Position numbers and translations under genes: made by a program
Part shown: in pieces, positions 13,871 to 25,814 of the stretch
Numbering within the stretch: position 1 is the first letter of the stretch
How the letters are laid out: each line of letters opens with the position of its first letter
Notes under the pieces: model-generated
Database searches by the model: none
The model's input: the letters and a program-made list of their open reading frames with translations, nothing else
Told to the model about the DNA's origin: nothing
Assembly (NCBI GenBank): GCA_905331475.1
Contig: CAJNYU010004518.1
Location: 186,001 to 250,000 of the forward strand
Length of the DNA: 64,000 nucleotides
Direction: 5' to 3'
Source of the DNA: Rotaria socialis
Taxonomy: Eukaryota; Rotifera; Eurotatoria; Philodinida; Philodinidae

Positions 13871-16800
13871 TTATGGTTGAGATAGACGATCTTTTTGTTT
13901 CTGAATTTCTTTGCGTATATCTTGCGGTAAATCATCACCTAATTGTTCATCAAGCCATTTCAAGGTTTCATCAATATCGCTAGCCCAATAATCTTTCGGT
14001 ATACTGATCAATTTGTCCCAATCAACATTAAGACCATCAAGATTAATGGAACCTTTCTTGGGTAAGAGACCAACAGGTGATACATCAGCAACATCTTCAT
14101 TATTAACACGTCGAATAATCCAGTCAAGTACACGAATATTATCGCCTGGAGAAAAGAAAAAGAAGTTTCATTAGAATATGAAAGAAATATTATTTAAGTT
14201 TTCTTACCAAATCCAGGCCAAAGAAATTTATTATTTTCATCCAAACGAAACCAATTGACATGAAAGATTTTCGGTAACTAAATTAAGATCAAATATGATT
14301 TTTTTAAAACTGAATCAGAACAAAATTTTCATTGTACTTTGTTGTTTGGATCTTTTTCAAAATCAAGCCAATGTTGAATATAATGTCCAAAGTTATAACC
14401 AACAAATGGTCTAAAATAAAACTTTATTTAAAACAAAAGAATAAGTTTTTAATTGACATTTTACCGCATTGCAAATGGATCATGCATAATTTGTTTGCCA
14501 GTAAATTCAGCTGCTGCAGTTGTTTCAGATTTAAGCTGTGAAGCAAGAAAAACGCCATGTTTCCAATCGAATGCTTCAATAACTAGAGGAACACCTTCCG
14601 GTCTTCGTCCACCAAAGATAATAGCGGAAATAGGTACACCAGCTGGATCTTCCCATTTACTATGAATTATTGGACATTGACGAGCTGGACAACAGAATCG
14701 CGCATTTGGATGACTTGATTTTTTTGTTTTATCTTCTCCTAATTTATATCTTTCACCAGTCCAAGATATAATTTCCGTACCTGCCGGTGTTTCATCTTCA
14801 AGACCTTCCCAGTAGAATCCACCGTCAGCTGTTTCACCGACATTGGTAAAAATTGAATTTTTCAAACAAGTTAAAATTGCATTTGGATTTGTTTTCATAT
14901 TTGTTCCTCTAGAAAATTTTATCAATTAAAAAAATTCATTTTCTCATAGATATTCAATGAAAAAAACGAAAACCTACGGTGCAACACCAAAGAATCCAGC
15001 TTCAGGATTAATTGCACGTAATTCACCAGTTTCTTTATCAAATCTCATCCATGCAATATCATCACCAACACATCGAACGGTATAACCCGGGATTGTTGGT
15101 GTTAACATTGCTAAGTTTGTCTTACCACAAGCAGATGGAAACGAAGCAGCGATGAATTTTTCTTCACCTTTTGGATTTGTTATTGACATAATTAACATAT
15201 GTTCGGCTAACCCTATTGCATTTCAAGAATAAAAGAAAAAAAAGCGAAATTATACATTTTTCTTCGAACCAAATCATACGCACATCCTTCATCTTTGGCA
15301 ATACGACCAGCAATACGTAAAGCGAAACATTTCTTGCCAAGTAAACTGTTTCCTCCATAACCTGATCCGAAACTAATTACTTTTCGAATATCTGGAAAAT
15401 GCACAATCTAAACACATGGAGAAAAAAATGATCGTTTTTTTTAATTTTTTTTTAAGATAGTATTTAAAAAGAAAAGTCTATTGTATCAAGAAACACATCT
15501 TTTTTAAATGACTATTTTTCTGTCTAATTCGCTACACGAATTTCTTTGTGTCATTGTAGAAATTGCACTTTATGTGTTCAAGCGCTTTGTAATAATTCTT
15601 TTCTTTTCTTCATCTATATCATAATATTCTCTCATGGTGTCAGATGATGTGACGCATGAAAAATGTAAGAATAGCGACGAGTGAATTAAGCAAGAACACA
15701 TATGTTAGTAATAACCGAACAAAAAAAAACGATTCTTCTCCAAGAAATAGAAAACGCTAGTGTTATCAAGAGGGCTAGGTAGATATGGCGCCATTTTACC
15801 ACCGGAAGAAAAGAAAATAGAATAATTGCGATCCCTACAATTGCATTTCATGAACTTCCTCCGGAGATCAAAGAACATCATTCTATTAGTTTCGTCACAA
15901 ATAGATATCAAAACTTCTAATTATCGATTTTAACTTAGTATTGAGACTGAAAAGAGTTTGATATTGTTAAATTGAATACCTTATGTTTAACTTACTAATG
16001 TTTTTTCAGGATTACATGGCCAATTATTAACAACCTTTTGCGTATGTGGACGCGGAAGACCTTAAGAAATGCAAATGTATTTTTTTATTGGAAACGAAAG
16101 ATTTCTTCTTTTTTTCATAACTATCTTACCGACAGAGTGAAGACATTTAACGAATTCTTCATCATGTCGAAGATGTTTCCAAATCTCCGATGAAACACGA
16201 GTCATCACTCTCATGGAAAGTAATACATAATTGGAATCAGTAATTTGTACTCCAATTTTACTTAATGGTGAGCCAATTGGTCCCATACTAAACATAGAAG
16301 AGCCATTAGAAAAACGCTGTTAGCGCAATCCCTTCGGGATTCAAATGTAAAACACGACGTAATTGTTGAGGTGTATCATAGTCATTGCTCCACCTCTCTA
16401 GTCTTCCTGCATTTCTAATACCGTTTGTGATGGATCCAAAGCTTTTCTCTCAAGGTCTGTGAAGATTAATTCATCAATTAGACTGTAATTAGATAATTAA
16501 TTAAAATGTTTTGGAAGGAATTCAAATTCTAGTCTTAACTCTTGAACTCTGCTTCACCGGTCTCTGGTGGAGGAATCACCTGCCTGTAACGGTCTGTGAC
16601 GGGGGAATTATCTGTCGGTAACGGTCTGTGTGGGGGGGAGGGGTGCAAATTTCTACCCTAAACACTTCAACACTCCCTTCAGGTCGTGTTTCACAAACAG
16701 AAAGATAGCAAGGAACATCATATTTTTGAATAATAACCTGAATGGAATGACATAGAGCATTCGACCACCCATACATCCAGGAAGTCGATCATCCAGTTCT

Positions 16801-17307
16801 TTTTTCATATCGTCAGGTGACATCCATTGACCAAGAACGCATTTTACACCTTCTCGTGAATGTGGCACTGATGCATATTTTTCATCAGTAACAATAAATG
16901 TTTTTGATTCAACGCGAGCAACGTCCTATGAAGAAATAGTTTTTCATTGAGAATTAAAGTGAAACAAAATTTTCTTACCCGAGGATCAGTCCAACAAATA
17001 TAGCAATTTTCATATTTTGTTAATTGTGTTAATGTACCACGTTCAACTAACTTATTTGTAACCATTTCAGCTTCTTCTTCGGATCCATCACAAATATATA
17101 CAGCACGAGGTGTACATAATTGAATCTAAATTATTGATAAAAAAAATTCATTTTTCTTCAAAAACAAATTCCTTGTACCATTTGTGCAAGCCATGCTTGG
17201 ACCTTTGAAGGAACCGATTGAAAATCACCTTTTATTACCGGTACATTACCGATCTTTTGAATTGAAACATAATGAACTTCAGCAAATTGAACGGGGATAT
17301 CTTCCAT
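13871..17307 (-). CDS. PCK: phosphoenolpyruvate carboxykinase (GTP)
   Basis: Eleven exons join in frame: 17179-17307, 16979-17125, 16738-16925, 16130-16287, 15996-16060, 15284-15407, 14978-15212, 14465-14908, 14338-14410, 14208-14277, 13871-14145. They give 635 aa, close to the ~622 aa of animal enzymes. The enzyme converts oxaloacetate and GTP to phosphoenolpyruvate, CO2 and GDP, the committed step of gluconeogenesis. Visible signatures are the P-loop FPSACGKTN (about 295-303), the kinase-2 motif GDDIAW (about 320-325), [12 protein letters not shown] just after it, [11 protein letters not shown] for GTP-side binding, and the C-terminal WPGFG. No mitochondrial presequence is evident (start MEDIPVQ), so the cytosolic form is more likely. 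All introns are GT-AG. Introns 3 (16288-16737) and 5 (15408-15995) are unusually long for this window, and intron 3 holds extra repeat-like sequence. No defect is seen, so it should be functional. Confidence 0.97.
16323..16355. repeat. short hairpin with AAATG tail, copy 1
   Basis: GCGCA followed by a stem AATCCC-TTCG-GGATT with a UUCG-type tetraloop, then CAAATGTAAAAC. It lies in PEPCK intron 3. A second copy with a different stem sequence but the same frame of GCGCA, CCC/GGG and AAATG is at 19872. Confidence 0.5.
16585..16637. repeat. two-copy GC-rich tandem repeat inside PEPCK intron 3
   Basis: Two copies of a ~21-base unit containing GTAACGGTCTGTG followed by a G run, starting at 16585 and 16617 (period 32). 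GC content is far above that of the surrounding intron. Confidence 0.7.
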
Positions 17308-19871
17308 TTTTCTTCAATCTTAACAAAATAACAGAAATAAAATAAAGTGATATTTCTTTTTAAAACGGAAAGAGTTTCTTTAAGAAAAAAGAAGTTGACT
17401 ATTGTCTATATATTCGAGTATAGTTTGTGATTCTATATTTTCGTTTTCTACCTCTCTCTCTTTATTACTTTTGTCTTTTCTTTCTCGTTCTATGCATTAG
17501 ATTTATATGGCATTATGGGTGCTGGCTACAGCGAAAAATAAAAATCGATCAAAATAGGCTAGACTTTGTACTGTCAGCAAATAGAATTTGAAGACTAAAG
17601 TGCACCGTTCTGTACATTAACATTATCGTGTATTTCTTTATATCTATGATTCATCGGAGATCTACTGAAAAAAGAAAAAAAAACTGTTGGTGAGACGTGT
17701 GCGAGCAAAGTCAAATGCGAAATAAAATAATGGTTGATGATGAGACTATATCTGGGTCATGTGAAGAGAAAAATCATTCTGCACAGCTGCGTCGGAGAAA
17801 AACGGAAGAAATGTCTATGCAATAAGTAGAAAAAAAAGAAGAAAAAGAACAACTCAACTTAGTCAGTTCTCGTATGATGCACGTTCATGTTCGTCGATTC
17901 TTTTTCAGACTTTGGCACACGCAAAGCAGGAGTAAAAAAATTTATTGGATCGCAACATCGAACGATAAGAACAAAAGAGAAGAAAGGGAACACTCATTGT
18001 TTCTCTGAACCTATTTTTAGTCTATATGTAGAACAACCAAGAAAAATAAACGCTATATAAACAAATTATTTTAACACGAACAAAAACGTGTCTCTACGCC
18101 GTGCTAATTTCCATCGATAAAAATTTATGCTAGCAGAAAAACAATACGATAAACGAGATGTCATTGAGTACTAGTCTTTTGTTTAGACCAAAAGACACTT
18201 TGCATGTGTCAAATTGTCTATAACTATCATCCAGGATAAGCATCGTGATAAGCGTAAATAAATCGATAGGATTATGTACGGTTGTGTAAAGTATAGATTA
18301 CGATCGTAAAAGATCCTATTTGATCGAATTACTCGACTTTGAATCATGACTGTAACTTTTCGAGTCGTATAAAAAATGGATGCAACTGCAAGCGGTTTCA
18401 TACGATACTGTGCGAAATTATGATCGCATCAACTTCTTTTTTTAGTCAAGAGAGAGAACAGTGTTGGTGTACGTCGTCCTCTCGCAGTGAGCGATATATT
18501 ATTTCTTTAATTAAAAAATATACCTACTGTTTCAGACGTTCAATGTAAACTAAGTAAAAAGTAAAAACACAAAAAATAACTCTTATACAAATAAATATTT
18601 ACTATTGAATAGATGGCTGAAACTATTCTGAATAGAAACAATAATTACTTACATATTAAATGTAAATGAATGTTGTTCAACATCGCTAATGAATGCTTCG
18701 GAAACTATTCATTTTAGATTTATTATTTTCTTTTTAACAATCAATCAATATTGTGTTTGCATATATTTTCTTGTAGGATTCTCGCTTGATAAGAAGAAAA
18801 CACGTTCTAACGAGATCTATGTAGACTAAATGTTGATCGATGAAAAAAGAATCTTTTCACAGTAAGAATTTTTTTATTCTGAAATGCTTGCTTGCTGCTA
18901 TTTGTTGCTTTTAAAATTGTTGGAGCGTTTAAACTTTGAGTTGAACTTCGTTCGAGCTCAAAAAGACAATTTTCTTTTGTACGGTTTCACTTTTAACAAA
19001 AAATGCAAAATAAAAGTAAGAAAAATGTCAAATCAAATTCCGAAATTCACTAAAAATTGGTGACTGCTTGCACTATTAACATTTCGAAAAGCTTGTACTT
19101 TATGCTTTAGTTCATTGAATCTTGTTTTTTTTTGGATCATAGCTGAATAGATAGGAAAACTAATGACATGATGTGAATTTTATTTTCGTCATCTTTTTTT
19201 TTCGACCCAGAATTATATGTCATGTATCAATGTTATTAAATATAAGATAGATTTCTGTTTTTATACCCTTTTTTCACTAGTAGGCATCATTTTATCTTTC
19301 TCACATTTATATTTATTCAGGCTGTAGGTTGATATTTAGTACAAGCAACGGTTTTTTTTTCGAAAAGCGAAGATGTTTACAAAGAAGCGAAGAAGGAAAA
19401 AAACAATTTAATTATTGATAGACCACCTATCATTCCGATGAAAACTATATGGCTTGCTGCTCATATTCATTAATTGGAATTGATTATTTCTAGTGTGTTC
19501 TTTGATAACCTCATTTTCAAATGTTCTAGAATAAATAAAATAGAATCAAGGCGATCAAAGATCTATGTGACTTGGTCATATAATGAAATATGATGTTTAT
19601 CATAAATTACAAAAACTATGTGGATTTTAATTAGGAGTACTCAAATAAGGAATAGAAATTTATTAAGCTAAGTAGTACATGACTTTTGTGCATAGGTAAA
19701 TTTATTGTAGCTGATCAACTAAGTTAAGTAGCGTGAGGCTGTAGCACGCATTCATAGATAGCGCATGACAGTTGCAAAGGAAGAGGATGCTGTTAATATT
19801 TTTCTTCAGAGAAAGATTTTACTTTAAATTTTGACTATGTAATAAGATAGAATTTAATGAAAAAGCTTTTC

Positions 19872-19903
19872 AGCGCAGCCCCGTTGGGGCTAAAATGTGG
19901 AAC
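19872..19903. repeat. short hairpin with AAATG tail, copy 2
   Basis: GCGCA followed by the perfect stem AGCCCC-GTTG-GGGCT and then AAAATGTGGAAC. It has the same layout as the copy at 16323, but the stem has changed on both sides so that pairing is kept. Confidence 0.5.
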
Positions 19904-20393
19904 TCACATATTTCGGTCAGTTAGATACTGATCAAATAGAAGTTTTATTTTTTCAGTGTAGTAAGATCATATTTTGTTCAAAAATAAGATAATAAAACCT
20001 TTTTAACATTTGAAGTTTATTGAATCTATCAATAGGAAATATTACTAGAGAGAACCGTATGAAAAACGTTTTGTTTAAAATATGTCAGTATGCTGAAGTG
20101 TTTAGTGGTTTCATTGAGAAATATTGTGAATGATAATATAGTTTAAACAGTATTTATGATATAGCTATCAATATTGTTGAGAAATTTATATTTTTTCGCA
20201 TTACCAGGTGAGAAATTGATACATTTTTTCATAAACGAAAACTTGATAAAAGCTTCCCAGTAGAAGGAAAAGTTCCGAATTATAAATACACTAAAGTGGA
20301 CTCAAGCTCTAGAATAAGGTATTCATGTGTGAGAAAAAACAGATTAAAATCTTCATCTGTTTATTGTAGGTGATAGAAGTAACGAATGTAATA

Positions 20394-20454
20394 GTAGCAT
20401 AAACTAGTTGCTAGCTTCTGTAGCGGTAGCATACGCTCGTTGCTAACGTCTGTA
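20394..20454. repeat. two-copy 32-base-period tandem repeat
   Basis: A 29-base unit beginning GTAGCATA and ending TCTGTA occurs at 20394-20422 and again at 20426-20454 with a few substitutions. No coding role seen. Confidence 0.65.
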
Positions 20455-22371
20455 ATAATAAAAATATATAATACTGTCGTAACTATGGGCTATAATAATA
20501 AAAATGACAGATTTTAATGATTAATCAGAGATTAAATCCTAATTATCTTGATTTCTAATTAGTGAAATTAGATTTTAACTACTGATGAGTAGCGGTGAAT
20601 ATAGGCAATCCATCTGTATAAAAATTTTATCTAATTAGTGCACCGAAGTGTTACTTTTTTTATGTTTTATGTCTATAATGTGGAGGGGGGGGGTGGGGTA
20701 CAGGGGAGCCGCAAAATCTCACAATTAAACTTACACTCACTATTTTCTTCGAAAATATATGTGAGTTCCACAAAATGGTTTGTTACAAATAGTACTACTT
20801 TCTTCATAGTCTCTACTGAATAAATAAAGCATTTTTTTCTCTCTATACTATTATCAATTTCTTCCACTTTACTTATTTCTCGCTGTCTAAATCAATCTCA
20901 CAAAAGATAATTATAGTCAAGCATGCAATGATTTTTAGTACGAAGCATTTCATTATAAAGTTATCAACGAAATCTTCTAGTATCCTTGTACGTGTTTGTT
21001 ACAAATTATCAATAGCTTGCTGCTGATGATTATGAATAGTTTAATAGCTCATAGCCGACTAGTCAAACGTGTTGTATTGTATAGAGAAAAAAATAGTTAG
21101 CCTCATAATTAATAATTTTGTCGAGTCCATTTTATGAAAGCGACAGTAATTCTTGTATTTTACCACAGTGAATTGGCGTCTTTTAGAAATTAAACATAGA
21201 TGGAAGTAAATCTATAGCACAAGAAAGCTACATACAAAAAAACCTATCTATGATGAAACGGATGTTCTACTGTTAGTTTACTGCGTAGCTTTTGACGTCA
21301 GACATGAAAGCGTTGACTCTCTTTGACTTGTTCTCAGCACACTAAAACATATACATCTATATAAACGAATTATAAATGAAGATGACAGAAATCAATTATC
21401 AATACTAATTTTCAAAATCTATTCAAGTTCATATATTGTTGAAAGCACGGATATCGGTTTATGTAATAACCTAGTATCAAAACTTTGACAAATCAATTAT
21501 TTTCAACCCATTGGAAGCTTTCGTGTGCATATGTTGTTTTGATAAAATAAATGTTTTTCGAAAGTTTTTCATAGTTTAAACTGTTATCTTAATAGTTCTT
21601 AAATTCATGGGCCATCAAATCAATATGTTTTCATAGCTAGAAATAATACGATGCTTACAATTAACAGCGCAAAGAATAGAATTTTATATTATCAGGAGAA
21701 GATCATATCAGTGGGAAAAGAAGGATAATGCCTATCCGAATAAGAATCTTCAAAGAATTTCGTATTATTACTGTGTGCATATGATGATACCAATGTATTA
21801 ATTTATTAAAAGATTCTAGTAGGAATATTTCTTTCTCGCGATTTGAACAATTCCATAGTACAAAATGTTTTATGAACAGTTGGGAGAAAATGAGACTAAC
21901 ATCCTCTCGAGTACAGCTGAAGTATGTAATTCTTAAGTCTCACTTTTTTTTCGCTTCGTCATAGAATACCGTTAATTCAACTCTATTTTCCTACTAAATT
22001 TGATCAAATGAACAATCCATGGCAAAATATATAAATATAAATGTGAAAAATCTGATTGATTAAATTATTGTAAAAAGTGAAAGGAAAATTTTTCTATATC
22101 TTAGTGAATGGTTAAGGTTTCATAAGCATTACTAATAGTAGATACATTCATCTATTGTGAATTCTGACATAAAAATTATTTCATATAAATCAGTAAAAGT
22201 TTATTTTTTTCAAAAAAACACAATTGAATTGCAAATTCATTTTCTTGTTTTTGTTGACATGATATTTCAAAAGTTTTGTTTCTCTTATGAACTTCTTCAA
22301 AATCGTTTTATTTTTGCTCTAAACTGCAACAAAAGAGTATCTAGTGATAAAACAGATAGATTCAAGAAAAT

Positions 22372-22836
22372 TTATTTCTGTTGTTGTTGTTGTTGTTGCT
22401 GTTGTTGAAGATGCATTTGAATAATACCATTAATTTGTTGTCTTGTTAATAATTTATCATATAAGACTTTTTGCAATTTATCAATTTCAACTTGAATGTA
22501 ATCATGTTTACGTTTAAAGTAATCTTGGGCTTTTTTTGGACGCATTTCAATAAAAAAACCTGTACCAACATCAACTAAAACATGCTCAGGGTCGGATAAA
22601 CGACCAGGAACATACATCGATGATGAAAGTGGGACAAGTAATGAATTATCCTGATTATTTGTTGGTAAACGTTGTACAGCTACCATTGATTCACCAAAAC
22701 CTTCTTGAGCATATTGGAGACGTTGTATCGATGATTGTAACATTTCAATATCGGATTGTAATTGAGTTCGTACTTGTTCAATTTGTGCCATGCTTAAACC
22801 AGCAGGCTGTTGATCGCCGGCAACTGATGCTGACAT
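22372..22836 (-). CDS. PFDN5: prefoldin subunit 5
   Basis: Intronless 154-aa alpha-class prefoldin subunit. Prefoldin is the cytosolic hexamer that captures nascent actin and tubulin and hands them to the CCT chaperonin. The N-terminal coiled coil (about 15-50) is followed by the family's central beta-hairpin signature LLVPLSSSMYVPG (about 66-78) and VLVDVGTGFFIE (about 86-97), then the second coiled coil. The length matches the human protein (154 aa). The protein ends in a pure run of ten glutamines and a lysine, encoded by mixed CAA/CAG codons. This tail is not part of the usual fold and was probably made by repeat slippage. The start is the only in-frame ATG before the conserved coil. Confidence 0.95.
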   Translation of the reverse strand: MSASVAGDQQPAGLSMAQIEQVRTQLQSDIEMLQSSIQRLQYAQEGFGESMVAVQRLPTNNQDNSLLVPLSSSMYVPGRLSDPEHVLVDVGTGFFIEMRPKKAQDYFKRKHDYIQVEIDKLQKVLYDKLLTRQQINGIIQMHLQQQQQQQQQQK

Positions 22837-23384
22837 GATGAGATCTAGAAGGAAAAACTTGTATGTATGTTGTCAAGACATATCCTACTTACTTCTTACT
22901 CTCTTTTCTTTTCTCCTCTTTATTTATTGAATGGGCAATCAAAAACAACCAATTCAATTGAAGACCGTAGATCTTTTTGTAGCATACTGTATTTTAGTGA
23001 CCCCTGTCTGAATTTCAATAATACAAATCAGAATCTGAAAATAGGCAAATTCTTTCTTTACTATCCGAAAAAGATAGTTTGAGTTTAATTTCTTAATCGA
23101 ATTAAAAGTAATCAAAAGTACATTGAGGAATTACGTGCATAATTTTCTAGAGATTAACTATTCATTACACTCTTTTTAATTTACATGAAAACTTGTCAAC
23201 TCTTTTCATGCATGAAGTCACTTGTTTTATGGAAGATAAGTAGTATTTTCTAACATCCGAATAAAACAGTGAAGGAAAAGAAAACTTGATATATTGTCTT
23301 CATTGGATTGGATTGATGATTTCAAATGAACGAATGCGTTCATGCATTGCATCATTGATTTGAATAGAAGGAAAAAAATATTCA
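22837..23384. other. spacer between PFDN5 and tRNA-Met
   Basis: AT-rich. It should hold the PFDN5 promoter and 5' leader, but no gene, repeat or defined element is visible. Confidence 0.4.
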
Positions 23385-23456
23385 TAGCAGCGAGTAGTTT
23401 CGATCTACCGACCTCTGAGTTATGAGCCCAGCACGCTTCCACTGCGCCACGCTGCT
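23385..23456 (-). tRNA. initiator tRNA-Met (CAT)
   Basis: A 72-nt tRNA on the minus strand begins AGCAGCGTGGCGCAGTGGAA. The anticodon loop contains CTCATAA (anticodon CAT), the T-loop region reads GGATCGAAACT-like (GATCGAAAC), and the 3' end is GCTGCTA. A1 pairing with U72 and the AUCG in place of TTCG in the T arm are eukaryotic initiator tRNA features. A run of T residues follows as a Pol III terminator. Confidence 0.95.
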
Positions 23457-23699
23457 GATGTTACTTTGTCTCACTTGAATAGTTTTATACCTTAACCGAA
23501 ATTCGAAAGCATCTAGTATGTACTTTTTCGCATTAATTTTACACGATAGGAAAAACAAATATATTTTACTCATATATTTTATTTTATGAAGCTTATTTAA
23601 GAAAAAAAAAGTTTTTTTTTGTATTCTTGCACTTCTTCATTTCATTCTATAATAATGATGAAATTCGTTGAGAACTCTTTTAAAGATTAAAAAAAAATT
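23457..23699. terminator. Pol III poly-T terminator of tRNA-Asp (within tRNA spacer)
   Basis: On the minus strand a run of nine T residues directly follows the tRNA-Asp 3' end at about 23689-23698, the normal RNA polymerase III stop. The rest of the spacer holds nothing else that I see. Confidence 0.7.
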
Positions 23700-23771
23700 C
23701 TCCGCGGCGGGGAATCGAACCCCGGTTTCCCGCGTGACAGGCGGGGATACTAACCACTATACTACCGCGGA
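23700..23771 (-). tRNA. tRNA-Asp (GTC)
   Basis: A 72-nt tRNA on the minus strand begins TCCGCGGTAGTATAGTGG and ends CCGCGGAG. The anticodon loop contains CTGTCAC (anticodon GTC), and the T arm reads CGGGGTTCGATTCCCCG. The sequence closely follows metazoan tRNA-Asp. Confidence 0.97.
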
Positions 23772-24874
23772 TGATTCTCCCCTTTCACATTCATCACGAC
23801 AACAATGAACAAGAATTGATGCCGTCTGCCTTAACCAATTTGTTGAATAGAACCTCTTATTCTTTTGTATTTTAAACGCATTGAATTTGTTTTCAAAAGA
23901 TTTTTTTCCTTCTAAATCTCTACAGCATTTCGATCTCTCGTACAAACATAAAATTGCAAGGTAGAATAAAATGAGACTTTTTTGAACCTAGTCTGCATGT
24001 ACATCCTTTTTGGTTCATTTCAATAAAAGCAAAATATTAATTTACTTTTGTTTATCTTTTATCACGTATAACATAAACTTTTATTTATTTTGTATCGATT
24101 TATAATTCTGTCTAATCTTTCCATACGTGATACATTGAACGTATCATGTATTTCATTGTTTTCTTTGTGTTGTTGTTGTTGTTGCTGTTGTTATGTACCT
24201 CTTAGTTTCTTTCCAATAAAATAGAGTCAGGCTGATGAAAAGTTTCGAAATATTATTAATCATTGCGATGATCATTAATAACATCTATCAAAATATTTTA
24301 ATATGACGAGAGAAACTAACATCATAAAAATATGCACCAATGCTTTTCTATAGTAAAATATCATCAAAGTTAACTTTCAGAATGAACATGAAAAGCCACA
24401 TATAATTTTATGCGTATCTTTTCATGAACACTTATTCATATAATAGATCAATTGTTATTATAGAAGTATTTATTAATTACGTGTTTGATTGATATTTCAT
24501 TTCCTATTCAATAGATATTAAATTATAATACAATCGAAGTGGTTTCGAATTCGAAGAGATACGACAAAGCGTATTTATTGAAAAATCCCAGTACTATCCT
24601 AAAGAAGAAATTATATATTGATGTCTGAGGTGTTTTTTACTATGACAAGAGATGAACTGATCTGTATTCTAGTGGTTATTGAGAAATGAAAAAAAGAAAA
24701 GAACTATTATTTTTCTTTCTGTTGTAAAATATTATGGCCATCATTCTGTTCATTTTTTTCTCTCTTCTACACGGTCAACGTACAGTGTATTTCAATTGTA
24801 ACTCTCTCGTTTTATCGTCTTCGCAAATATTAACTATATATTTAAATGACTTAAAAAGAACACTTCTCTAAGCT
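23772..24874. other. spacer between tRNA-Asp and SMS gene
   Basis: AT-rich with a short TTG repeat near 24165-24190. No gene or RNA that I can support. Confidence 0.45.
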
Positions 24875-25814
24875 ATGGTTCTATGTGTCTATCTACCTGT
24901 TAGTTTCTCCATTCTTTTTTTTCTCATTACTCTATACATCAATTCATTTGTTCAAGTATGGGCTGACCGAAATGTTCCCTATTGGTTACCAACATTACCC
25001 GATATTGGTCATAACTTACTACCTTATTGTACATATTTTCAAATAAATAATTATTATATTTCAATCGCATTTATCTTAGTTATTATTCGTTATATATTTC
25101 AACGTGATATACGTTTAATTGTATTTCGTCGATGGTTCTTTCTTCAAGCTGTTATGTATGTCATGCGAACTATATCTATTTATGTTACTTCGCTGAGTGT
25201 TCCATTACCTAGTTGTAATACAACAGCTGTGGGTTCACCATCAATCGAAGCATTTTATATCATGTTTTTTATGCATACTACATGTGGTGATGTTCTCTTT
25301 TCTGGTCATACGATTACTTGTAAGTAATTAGGAATTTTGTAAAATTTTATTCAACAATCTATTTTCAGTAACATTATGCGCTCTTGCTTGGACAACATAT
25401 TCAAAAGGTGAAGAACATTATCCAATACGTTGGTTATGGTATCGATTAAGAGGTATGAATCAAAAAATTGTTTCCAATGGATCTAGTTGGTTTTACCCAA
25501 AATTAGATTCAACAGGTGATCCATTATCATTTTATATAACAACATTATTGGTTTGGATGTTTACAATAATTGGCTATTTATTTATCATTGCAACTCGTTT
25601 TCATTATACGGTTGATGTTTTTCTTGGTTTTCTTCTTGCAAATTTAACATGGCAAATATATCACTATTATATAAAAAATTTAGCTGAACGAAGATCTATT
25701 ATAATAACAAGATTTTTCCTTTGGTTTGAAGATTATGAAAAACTACAACAACAGCTTGTACACATGAAAAAACCGTATAATGTCACTCGATCAAATGATG
25801 TAAATACTATTTGA
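24875..25814 (+). CDS. sphingomyelin synthase family protein (PAP2-like, SMS/SMSr)
   Basis: Two exons, 24875-25319 and 25369-25814 (49-base intron), give 296 aa. The family moves a phosphocholine or phosphoethanolamine head group from a glycerophospholipid to ceramide at Golgi, ER or plasma membranes. Several membrane spans are visible. Signature blocks are RRWFFLQ...RTISIYVTSL (about 85-107), CGDVLFSGHT (137-146) and HYTVDV (227-232). H145, H227 and D231 therefore match the lipid phosphatase-type catalytic triad. The usual spacing between the two His blocks is about 43 residues; here it is 82. The extra ~40 residues (about residues 160-200, EEHYPIRW to DPLSF) form an insertion in the loop. 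No SAM domain precedes the core, unlike vertebrate SMS1 or SMSr. Head-group choice cannot be predicted. Confidence 0.9.

Larger units (their letters stand above)
17308..22371. other. long gene-poor interval upstream of PEPCK
   Basis: About 5 kb with no coding segment I can support; frames are short and stop-dense. It contains the second copy of the short hairpin motif (19872-19903), a two-copy 32-base-period repeat (20394-20454) and a poly-G stretch near 20683-20700. The PEPCK promoter should lie in the first few hundred bases, but I cannot point to a defined element. Confidence 0.45.
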
